Source: an uncultured Ruminococcus sp.
Lineage (GTDB): Bacteria > Bacillota > Clostridia > Oscillospirales > Acutalibacteraceae
Direction: 5' to 3'
DNA length: 5,455 bases
Assembly (NCBI GenBank): GCA_902803035.1
Contig: CADCON010000065.1
Location: 1-5,455 of the forward strand
Shown here in pieces: positions 1 to 5,455 of the stretch. The number at the start of each line of letters is the position of its first letter. Position 1 is the first letter of the stretch. The position numbers and the translations under genes are program-made. The notes beneath the pieces were generated by a model that searched no databases, was not told the DNA's origin, and saw nothing but the letters and a program-made list of their open reading frames with translations.

Positions 1-1091
1 AGAATAAGAGCATTGACTTCCTGACCAACTGGCAGGAGCTGATGAACAGGGACGACATTCAATCTTCCGCGCTTATCAACACCGCCATGTATTCTATTCA
101 GAACAATTACAACGCCGACAAGATTCTCTTTATCGGTGTGGAGAATGGCAAAGCGGATCTGCTCTATTGCGACAGGGATTACCACCCCAGTCCCGAAGTG
201 CTTCAGGGCATCGTGTCGTTCTTCATCCGGAATCCTGTTGAATTTATGACTAACCGCCTGGAGAAGTCCTTCTACGATTACAAGGATCTGATCGGTCTTT
301 TCGGCATCAACAAGATTGTGTCGGTTATCGGCGTTCCGATTGTGGTAGACGGCAAGCTCAAGAGTGTGCTTGTCGCTCTCATGGAGATGCACGACAACTT
401 CGCCAATAATTTCTCGCTCTTTGTGGACGGAGATCTGACCATTTTCAGCGTGGCGTTCCATCAGCTGGTTGACGCGCTCAACCGTCTTGCCACGCAGGAG
501 CGCATCAGAAAGATGAACGCGCAGCTCGAACAGACTTCCGTGACCGATATGCTCACAGGTCTGTACAACAGACAGGGATTTGTCAAGACGCTCGGCGAGG
601 AAATGAAGAAGTACAGCACCGCACCCGATGTGACCACCACGGTATTGTATATCGATCTTGACAACTTCAAATTCTACAATGATACCTTTGGCCACGCGAT
701 AGGCGACGTGATTCTGGTTTCCTTTGCCAATATCTTCAAGCAGATCACGAAGGACAAGGGCTACGCCATCCGGTATGGCGGCGACGAATTCGTCATTGTT
801 CTGCCCGATTCCTCTGAGGAGGAGGGCGTGGAGATTGCCAAATCCATTTACGCGAGGTTGGATGAAACCGACGGCTTTGCCGAGAAGCTCAAGGAAAAAA
901 TGGGCCGCGATTTCAAGATTGACCCGAACAACAGGGTTTCCTGTTCCATTGGCATTTCCACAGCCAGCGTATTCTCGCCGGAGGCAATTGAAGAGGCAAT
1001 GAAGCAGGCGGACGACGCCCTCTACGTGGTCAAGAAGACCACTAAGCGCAATTACAGGGTCTGGAAGCCTGATTCACAGGATTCCAGATAA
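1..1091 (+). CDS. Diguanylate cyclase with N-terminal GAF-like sensor region (5'-partial)
   Basis: Makes cyclic di-GMP from two GTP. The frame is open to the window's left edge: 13 sense codons precede the ATG at 42, which has no ribosome binding site, so the true start is probably upstream. The first ~150 residues look like a GAF-type sensor fold (for example VIGVPIVVDGKLKSVLVALM), followed by a polar helical linker and the usual GGDEF entry DMLTGLYNRQGF (codons from 546). The metal-binding IDLDNFK (Asp codon 654-656), FGHAIGD and the signature RYGGDEF (GGDEF at 777-791) are intact, as are a CSIGIS strand and a terminal ADDALYVVKK helix, so the enzyme should be active. The RxxD product-inhibition site expected nine residues before GGDEF reads K-D-K-G, so canonical feedback inhibition is probably absent. 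The sensed ligand is unknown. The next gene follows after 16 bases and is probably co-transcribed. Confidence 0.93.
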   Translation, partial: NKSIDFLTNWQELMNRDDIQSSALINTAMYSIQNNYNADKILFIGVENGKADLLYCDRDYHPSPEVLQGIVSFFIRNPVEFMTNRLEKSFYDYKDLIGLFGINKIVSVIGVPIVVDGKLKSVLVALMEMHDNFANNFSLFVDGDLTIFSVAFHQLVDALNRLATQERIRKMNAQLEQTSVTDMLTGLYNRQGFVKTLGEEMKKYSTAPDVTTTVLYIDLDNFKFYNDTFGHAIGDVILVSFANIFKQITKDKGYAIRYGGDEFVIVLPDSSEEEGVEIAKSIYARLDETDGFAEKLKEKMGRDFKIDPNNRVSCSIGISTASVFSPEAIEEAMKQADDALYVVKKTTKRNYRVWKPDSQDSR

Positions 1092-1107
1092 ATAACGGAG
1101 GTGCGGG

Positions 1108-2040
1108 ATGAAAAAGATACTTAAAAAGGTCGGCGGCGTGATCGGCAAACTGGTCAACGACATCATGGAGGATTCCATCAGCGCTTATTCCGCGCAGGCG
1201 GCGTTTTTCGTCATTATTTCGGCGTTCCCGATGATCATGCTTCTGCTGACAATGCTGAGATTCATCCCGTACTTCAGCGCGGGCGTTCCGGTAATCAACA
1301 TTCATTTTCTTCCGGAGGATCTGAATCTGTTCATTCAGTCAGTGCTTCAGGAGATTATCGACAATTCGTCGAACACGGTGATTTCCATTTCCGCCATTAC
1401 CGCGCTGTGGTCGTCCTCCACGGGCGTGTATTCCATCATGCTCGGACTGACATCCGCCTATTCCATCAAGGAAACCCGCGGCTATATCCAGATGCGTCTG
1501 CTGGCCATCTTCTACACGATTATCTTTCTGGTGATGATCATTGCCGCTCTCGGCGTGCTGGTTTTCGGCAGCAGCATTTATCACGCGCTGCTGAAATACC
1601 TCCCCAACGCAGCGGATTATGTTCCCATTATTTCACGCGGGATACGATGGCTGCTCGGCTTCGGCGTGCTGGTGCTGTTCTTTGTGATCAGCTATATCGC
1701 TGTGCCGGACCGCAAATCCACCTTCTTTCAGGAGCTTCCCGGCGCATTGGTCAGCGCGGTGGGCTGGATTGTATTCTCTTCCCTTTACGCCTTCTACATC
1801 GAGAATTTCGCCAATTACGCCAATATCTACGGAAGTCTGACCGCCGTGGTGCTGCTGATGCTGTGGCTTTATTTCTGTATGTTCATCATGCTGGTCGGCG
1901 CGGAGATCAACGAATCGTGGAAAACCACCTACCGCCGCATTGTCGCGCGGCTTTACAAGCGCACCCGCAAAAAAATCAGCAAACTGAAAGAGGACGTCGG
2001 CGAAAAGATTACCCAGAAGACCCATTCTTCAGCGAAATAA
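1108..2040 (+). CDS. YihY/BrkB-family integral membrane protein
   Basis: A 310-residue protein of the YihY/virulence factor BrkB family, once misnamed ribonuclease BN; its molecular function is not settled. Family hallmarks are the first membrane segment with SAQAAFFVIISAFPMI (residues ~28-43) and the last with YGSLTAVVLLMLWLYF followed by GAEIN (~241-267). Hydrophobic segments lie near residues 30-52, 90-113 (amphipathic), 130-155, 178-200, 211-232 and 242-266, giving about six passes. Both ends are basic: a Lys-rich first seven residues and an Arg/Lys-rich tail from ~276, which suggests both lie in the cytoplasm. Length is normal for the family. The ATG at 1108 is preceded by GGAGGTG at 1097-1103. 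It follows the diguanylate cyclase closely, so the two probably share an mRNA; a functional link is only inference. Confidence 0.93.
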   Translation: MKKILKKVGGVIGKLVNDIMEDSISAYSAQAAFFVIISAFPMIMLLLTMLRFIPYFSAGVPVINIHFLPEDLNLFIQSVLQEIIDNSSNTVISISAITALWSSSTGVYSIMLGLTSAYSIKETRGYIQMRLLAIFYTIIFLVMIIAALGVLVFGSSIYHALLKYLPNAADYVPIISRGIRWLLGFGVLVLFFVISYIAVPDRKSTFFQELPGALVSAVGWIVFSSLYAFYIENFANYANIYGSLTAVVLLMLWLYFCMFIMLVGAEINESWKTTYRRIVARLYKRTRKKISKLKEDVGEKITQKTHSSAK

Positions 2041-2055
2041 TTCACGTTTATTTTC

Positions 2056-2092
2056 TGTCCGGGGCCGCTTCAAGGGCTGTCCCGGACATTTT
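2056..2092 (+). terminator. Hairpin with short T-run after the YihY-family gene
   Basis: TGTCCGGG (2056-2063) pairs perfectly with CCCGGACA (2081-2088). A further GCC/GGC pairing (2064-2066 with 2075-2077) can form inside, leaving a three-base bulge. TTTT follows at 2089-2092. The stem is strong but the T-run is short, so it may be a leaky terminator or a processing or stabilising hairpin. It lies between the YihY-family stop and the ribosome binding site of the next gene. No clear promoter for that gene is visible in the gap, so partial read-through is plausible. Confidence 0.55.
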
Positions 2093-2112
2093 GTCCAAAG
2101 GAGGTTTTACGG

Positions 2113-2388
2113 ATGACGGAAGCTGACAGCTACCGGTTTTTTTCCAACCGACAGTGCCGCTACTATCCCTGCCACGAAGGGGTAGGGGAGGACTTCAACT
2201 GCCTGTTCTGTTACTGTCCGCTCTACGCGTTGGGAGAGAATTGCGGAGGGAACTTCGAATATCTTCCTAACGGCGTGAAATCCTGCATGGGCTGCACTGT
2301 TCCTCACGGAAAGGACGGCTATGAACGCATTATGTCACGCATAGGCGCCATAACGGAGCTTGCAAAAAAGCACGGTCAGGGCGATTGA
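2113..2388 (+). CDS. Small cysteine-rich putative metal-binding protein (Cys-rich small domain family)
   Basis: A 91-residue protein matching the 'cysteine-rich small domain' family (zf-like, Pfam PF04071 from memory). It has eight cysteines, at residues 15, 20, 30, 33, 35, 44, 58 and 61. They fall in the typical blocks FFSNRQCRYYPCH, FNCLFCYCPLY, ENCGGNF and KSCMGCTVPH, with His21 and His65 also near conserved positions. The spacing suggests bound metal, probably zinc or an iron-sulfur centre, but the family's biochemical role is not established; relatives are sometimes found near cobalamin or metal genes, and none is visible here. There is no signal peptide or membrane segment, so it is likely cytoplasmic. 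The ATG at 2113 has an excellent AAAGGAGG (2097-2104) eight bases upstream. The last seven codons and the stop lie inside the following terminator hairpin. Confidence 0.88.
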   Translation: MTEADSYRFFSNRQCRYYPCHEGVGEDFNCLFCYCPLYALGENCGGNFEYLPNGVKSCMGCTVPHGKDGYERIMSRIGAITELAKKHGQGD

Positions 2389-2406
2389 ACCCGACCGTGC
2401 TTTTTT
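2364..2406. terminator. Strong bidirectional intrinsic terminator between convergent genes
   Basis: AAAAAAGCACGGTC (2364-2377) is the exact reverse complement of GACCGTGCTTTTTT (2393-2406), and GGG/CCC (2379-2381 with 2390-2392) can extend the stem past a one-base bulge. The plus strand has seven T from 2401; the minus strand reads six T across 2369-2364. It can therefore end both the plus-strand cysteine-rich gene and the minus-strand kinase transcript. Its left arm is coding sequence of the plus-strand gene. Confidence 0.92.
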
Positions 2407-2508
2407 TCGTATTTTCAAAGCCTGCGGACGCCGACAATCGAGGAAATGTCACGCGCCCGGACTATCATGTTGAAGCGGAACGGAAGAATGCCGACGCGCA
2501 AGACGCTG

Positions 2509-3987
2509 TCAGCCGCGCTTCTTTTTACTGACCGGAAGCTTGCTGCGGACCGTATTGACCAGTCCGAAGAAATGATCCAGCAGGTTGGTGATGAGGTTGT
2601 CGCCACTGTGGGTGTTGCGGCTGCGGTAATAGCGGGAAATAGAGCCGAATGCGCCGGTTCTCCTGGGAGAATTGGTGGTGACAATGCCGATGACCTCGGA
2701 ATCGAGCGAATCGAAGATGTCAATGGCGTACTTGATCATATCGGTGCGTGTGTGTCCGTACTGGGCGACAATCAGACAGCCGTCCACCTTGCCGGCTACC
2801 GCCGCCGCGTCGGGCAGCAACTCGATGGCGGGTGTATCGATGATGACGTAATCGAACTGGCTTTCGACGGCCTTGAGAAGCTCCGTGAACACGTCGCTGT
2901 CAAGAAGATCGCACACGTCAATGCTGTTCATGTTGACATTGTTGACCGCCGTGATCACATAAAGATTGCGGTTGGAGGTCTTGTTGATAGTGGCGGCGAG
3001 ATTGGCCTTGCCGAGAAGCAGATCACCGAGTCCGAAAACCGGGTCAAAGCGCAGTTCGCGGCTGATATTGGGGCGGTGCATATCCGCTTCTATCAGCAGC
3101 ACCATGGCGTTGGTATCGGCGAGCGACTGGGCAAGCCCGATGGCGACTGACGTTCTGCCGTCGCGGGGAGAAGGACTGCACACGGCAATCGTTCTCACGC
3201 CCTTGCGCGAGTATTTGATTGCGGAACGAAGCACCCGGTAGGCATTCGCCACCTGATTGGCACTGCGTTCGGTGCCGATCATGCGGGCGACGGGCGGGAT
3301 GGCGGCAATGACAGGAATGCGGGTGAGCGTTTCAAATTTGGAACTGCTGCGGAGCGTACGGTCAGCGGCGAAGGAGAAGATATTGTAGATAAAGAATCCC
3401 GCCGCTGTGAAAAGAACCGCGAGAAGGGCGTTGCGGAAGGAAATGAGCCACGGGCTGTTGGTGCCCGTCATGCGGCCGGGATCCTTGGTGACGCCGCTGA
3501 AGGAGGGATTCGAGGTGGCGAAATAATCTCTGATCGCCTGGTCGGAACGCTTCATCAGATTGGCCATGAAGGTTTCGCCGAGCACCGAATCCGAATCGAA
3601 AATCACCTCGACCTTCAGCACATTGGAATTGTTTTCCTGTGTGACGGTCAATCTCTTCTGATACTCCACGGGATTGTCGGCGGGAATCTTGCTGTCCGTG
3701 AGCGCGAGCCTGACCGTGTCGCTGTTGTCGATGAGCGAAATGGACGTCAGCGCGGCGGCGCGCGACAACTCTGAAATATTGTACTGATCCGAGATGGTTT
3801 CACCCATGACGTCAGGCCGTACCACAATCTTGGCGGTAATGGTGTACTGCACCGGCGTGACGATTCTTGTGGCAATGAGCACGGTGGGGAATACCACGAC
3901 AACCAGCAGAAGCAGCACCGACATTCTCTTGGCGCACAGCTTCAGGTATTCCGAGAAATTAGTATTAGAATTCATAGTCGGCTTCAC
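2509..3987 (-). CDS. Wzz-like polysaccharide co-polymerase fused to a divergent BY-type tyrosine kinase domain
   Basis: Wzc/CapAB-type membrane protein, 492 residues, expected to control capsule or exopolysaccharide chain length. A Wzz-like part spans residues ~10-206: membrane segment 1 at ~22-40, an extracytoplasmic loop, then segment 2 at ~183-206. The cytoplasmic part (~215-460) is a P-loop domain of the CpsD/CapB kind: NAYRVLR (~248-254), P-loop SPSPRDGRTS (271-280), Walker A' VLLIEADMHRP (296-306) and Walker B DYVIIDTPA (379-387). Several key residues differ from the family: the P-loop Lys is Arg278, the preceding Gly is Arg275, the first Walker A' Asp is Glu300, and the Glu of the ExxRxxR motif is Asn248. 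Only one Tyr pair (453-454) stands in for the usual tyrosine cluster. Kinase activity is therefore uncertain, but the family assignment is firm. The start is GTG at 3987 or ATG at 3975. It is an isolated gene; no capsule genes are visible. A frameshift near 2522-2526 may have shortened it. Confidence 0.9.
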   Translation of the reverse strand: MKPTMNSNTNFSEYLKLCAKRMSVLLLLVVVVFPTVLIATRIVTPVQYTITAKIVVRPDVMGETISDQYNISELSRAAALTSISLIDNSDTVRLALTDSKIPADNPVEYQKRLTVTQENNSNVLKVEVIFDSDSVLGETFMANLMKRSDQAIRDYFATSNPSFSGVTKDPGRMTGTNSPWLISFRNALLAVLFTAAGFFIYNIFSFAADRTLRSSSKFETLTRIPVIAAIPPVARMIGTERSANQVANAYRVLRSAIKYSRKGVRTIAVCSPSPRDGRTSVAIGLAQSLADTNAMVLLIEADMHRPNISRELRFDPVFGLGDLLLGKANLAATINKTSNRNLYVITAVNNVNMNSIDVCDLLDSDVFTELLKAVESQFDYVIIDTPAIELLPDAAAVAGKVDGCLIVAQYGHTRTDMIKYAIDIFDSLDSEVIGIVTTNSPRRTGAFGSISRYYRSRNTHSGDNLITNLLDHFFGLVNTVRSKLPVSKKKRG

Positions 3988-3989
3988 AT

Positions 3990-3995
3990 TCCTTC
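3990..3995 (-). promoter_or_regulatory. Weakly placed ribosome binding site for the kinase gene
   Basis: On the minus strand GAAGGA ends only two bases before the GTG at 3987 and 14 bases before the in-frame ATG at 3975-3973. Neither spacing is ideal. The ATG gives an N-terminus (MNSNTNFSEYLKL) more typical of Wzz-like proteins, so it is a credible alternative start. Confidence 0.4.
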
Positions 3996-4012
3996 ATTTG
4001 GCGTTAAATTAT

Positions 4013-4041
4013 ATTATAGGATAATTCCGGCGGTTCGTCAA
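4013..4041 (-). promoter_or_regulatory. Near-consensus sigma-A promoter of the kinase/co-polymerase gene
   Basis: On the minus strand TTGACG (4041-4036) and TATAAT (4018-4013) are separated by exactly 17 bases. Transcription would start near 4006, giving a leader of about 20 bases to the GTG or about 30 to the ATG. The -35 box and most of the spacer lie inside an inverted repeat. Confidence 0.85.
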
Positions 4042-4049
4042 CCGGAATT
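4023..4049. repeat. Inverted repeat over the kinase promoter -35 region (possible operator)
   Basis: AATTCCGG (4023-4030) and CCGGAATT (4042-4049) form perfect eight-base arms around an 11-base centre. A second, overlapping pairing CGGTT/AACCG (4031-4035 with 4040-4044) is also possible. The element covers the -35 hexamer and part of the spacer of the minus-strand promoter. There is no T-run, so it is not a terminator; an operator for a dimeric regulator is the natural reading, but no regulator is known. Confidence 0.5.
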
Positions 4050-4156
4050 CGGCACAAGTTGGCTTTATTTCGGTTAAGTTTACGCTTTTTTTACAGATTG
4101 TACTTCCCTCACGCCGTTTATTAATAGTAAATTTGCAATATTTGATGAAAAATATT
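4042..4156. other. AT-rich spacer between the two divergent promoters
   Basis: This stretch holds no credible reading frame or RNA gene. It contains seven T at 4086-4092 without a matching hairpin, and becomes strongly AT-rich from about 4118, just upstream of the purL -35 box, where it could act as an UP element. I could not recognise a purine-repressor box or a purine riboswitch core. Confidence 0.5.
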
Positions 4157-4185
4157 TTGAAAAATACGCAATAGTATGATACAAT
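4157..4185 (+). promoter_or_regulatory. Extended -10 sigma-A promoter of purL
   Basis: TTGAAA (4157-4162) and TACAAT (4180-4185) are separated by 17 bases, with an extended -10 TG at 4177-4178. Transcription should start near 4192, giving a leader of about 60 bases. That is too short for a standard purine riboswitch with its expression platform. Confidence 0.82.
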
Positions 4186-4253
4186 ATATAAGAACGATTC
4201 TGTCAAACTGTATAGGGCAAAAGAAATATTGATCTAAGGAGATTTGATACACT

Positions 4254-5455
4254 ATGGCAGTAAAAAGACTTTTTGTCGAGAAGGCTCCGGGCTTTGATAT
4301 TGAAGCCCAGGGCGTTCTCTCCGATCTGAGGGATAACCTCGGCATGACAGGCATCAAGGGGATCCGTCTGCTCAACCGCTACGATGTCGCGGGACTGACC
4401 GACGCCCAGTTCGACAAGGCGAAGACCACGGTCTTCAGCGAGCCGAATGCCGACGTCATTTATGACGAGGTTTTCCCCATCGACCCCGACGTCAGGGTAT
4501 TCGCCACCGAATACCTGCCGGGTCAGTACGACCAGCGCGCCGATTCCGCCGCGCAGTGCGCCCAGCTTCTCACGCAGGGCGAACGCCCCGATGTGCTGAC
4601 CGCGAAGGTCTACGTGCTCAGCGGAAGCATTACCGACGAGGAATTTGCCCGCGTCAAGAGCTACATCATCAACCCGGTGGAATCGCGTGAGGCTTCGCTC
4701 TACAAGCCCCGCACACTCGAGCAGAAATTCGACGCCCCAGCGGATGTGCAGGTGCTCGAGGGCTTCACTTCATGGGACGATGACAAAATGGCGGAATACT
4801 TTGCGTCCATGGGCTTTGCCATGACGCTGGACGACCTGAAATTCTGCCGCGACTATTTCCGCGACGAGGAGAAACGCGATCCCACTGTGACCGAACTGAA
4901 GGTTATCGATACTTACTGGAGCGACCACTGCCGCCACACGACATTCCTCACTGAACTGGACGATGTGAAGGTGGAGGAAGGCGGCTTTGACGGGGAGCTT
5001 CGCAAGGGAATCCGCCGGTATCTCGCCGCCCGCGCGGAGGTTTACGGCGAGGAAACGTCCCGTCCCGTCACTCTCATGGACATGGGTACCATCGGCGCGA
5101 AGGTACTCAGGAAAAGAGGGCTGATACCCGATCTTGACGTGAGCGACGAGATCAACGCCTGCTCTATTGAAGTCCCTGTCGAGATAGACGGCAGAACCGA
5201 GCAGTGGCTCGTGCAATTCAAGAACGAAACCCACAATCACCCGACGGAAATCGAACCCTTCGGCGGCGCGGCCACCTGTCTGGGCGGCGCGATCCGCGAC
5301 CCGCTTTCGGGCAGGGCGTATGTCTATCAGGCCATGCGCGTGACCGGCGCGGCGGATCCGAGAGTGCCGGTTTCCGAAACCATGGAAAACAAGCTCCCGC
5401 AGCGCAAGATCACCACAGGCGCGGCCGCGGGCTATTCCTCCTACGGCAACCAGAT
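4254..5455 (+). CDS. purL: Phosphoribosylformylglycinamidine synthase, long single-chain form (3'-partial)
   Basis: Catalyses the fourth step of de novo purine synthesis: FGAR, glutamine and ATP give FGAM, glutamate, ADP and phosphate, in the cytoplasm. The frame is open from ATG 4254 to the window end, 400 full codons with no stop. The N-terminal ~200 residues match the PurS-like and linker part of the large enzyme. TYWSDHCRHTTF (residues 220-231) and FKNETHNHPTEIEPFGG (322-338, catalytic-site HNHPT at 327-331) are signatures of the FGAM synthase domain. The following ATCLGGAIRDP and YVYQAMRVTGAADP resemble the Clostridia-type single-chain enzyme of about 1200-1250 residues, so roughly two thirds, including the C-terminal glutaminase domain, should lie beyond the window. 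AAGGAG (4236-4241) sits 12 bases before the ATG, slightly far but the only good site. It is transcribed away from the kinase gene. Confidence 0.96.
   Translation, partial: MAVKRLFVEKAPGFDIEAQGVLSDLRDNLGMTGIKGIRLLNRYDVAGLTDAQFDKAKTTVFSEPNADVIYDEVFPIDPDVRVFATEYLPGQYDQRADSAAQCAQLLTQGERPDVLTAKVYVLSGSITDEEFARVKSYIINPVESREASLYKPRTLEQKFDAPADVQVLEGFTSWDDDKMAEYFASMGFAMTLDDLKFCRDYFRDEEKRDPTVTELKVIDTYWSDHCRHTTFLTELDDVKVEEGGFDGELRKGIRRYLAARAEVYGEETSRPVTLMDMGTIGAKVLRKRGLIPDLDVSDEINACSIEVPVEIDGRTEQWLVQFKNETHNHPTEIEPFGGAATCLGGAIRDPLSGRAYVYQAMRVTGAADPRVPVSETMENKLPQRKITTGAAAGYSSYGNQ

Noticed and set aside
1407..2126. Plus-strand open frame (239 codons) overlapping the YihY-family gene
   Set aside because: It is an out-of-frame shadow of a clear membrane-protein gene, rich in Arg/His as expected of a shifted frame, and has no ribosome binding site.
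2446..3150. Long plus-strand open frame (234 codons) opposite the kinase gene
   Set aside because: It lies antisense to the strongly supported kinase domain, matches no family I know, and is explained by GC-rich third positions on the opposite strand.
4086..4092. T7 tract as an intrinsic terminator
   Set aside because: No GC-rich hairpin precedes it on the plus strand and no matching stem is found for the minus strand.
4192..4253. Possible purine riboswitch in the purL leader
   Set aside because: The predicted leader is only about 60 bases and I see neither the conserved purine-aptamer core nor a terminator hairpin.
4009..4375. Two short minus-strand frames across the purL promoter and start
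   Set aside because: They overlap the purL 5' end and the AT-rich control region, with low-complexity sequence rich in Ile, Phe and Tyr and no credible start signal.
4770..5240. Minus-strand open frame (156 codons) within purL
   Set aside because: It is antisense to highly conserved purL motifs and shows no family resemblance or start signal.

Overview
The window looks like chromosomal DNA of a Gram-positive Clostridia-type bacterium, perhaps Oscillospirales/Ruminococcaceae-like; this lineage guess is inference. The support is a long single-chain PurL of the Gram-positive type, strong AGGAGG-like ribosome binding sites, GC-leaning coding DNA with AT-rich promoter gaps, and a small eight-cysteine protein of a family common in anaerobes. 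I see no insertion sequence, tRNA, rRNA, CRISPR array or phage gene.

Layout. Bases 1-2388 hold three plus-strand genes. The first is the 3' part of a diguanylate cyclase with a GAF-like sensor region and an intact GGDEF site but no canonical inhibitory I-site. After a 16-base gap comes a YihY/BrkB-family membrane protein. After a 72-base gap with a terminator-like hairpin comes a 91-residue cysteine-rich protein, whose last codons form the left arm of a strong hairpin with T-runs on both strands. This hairpin lies between convergent transcription units. Bases 2509-3987 on the minus strand encode a polysaccharide co-polymerase (Wzz-like) fused to a tyrosine-kinase (BY-kinase) domain. Its ATP-binding motifs are clearly altered, and its 3' end may be frameshifted.

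Bases 3988-4253 are an AT-rich divergent control region. It has a near-consensus promoter for the kinase gene, with an inverted repeat over its -35 box, and an extended -10 promoter for purL. From 4254 to the end of the window runs the first 400 codons of purL, encoding FGAM synthase of purine synthesis. It is open at the window edge.

Functionally, the window mixes signalling (c-di-GMP), envelope and polysaccharide control (the kinase/co-polymerase, and the YihY membrane protein of unclear role) and housekeeping purine synthesis. The first two plus-strand genes are probably co-transcribed. The kinase gene and purL are separate divergent units. I do not see a clearly new multi-gene system; the points most worth a second look are the altered kinase site, its possible frameshifted tail and the putative operator.
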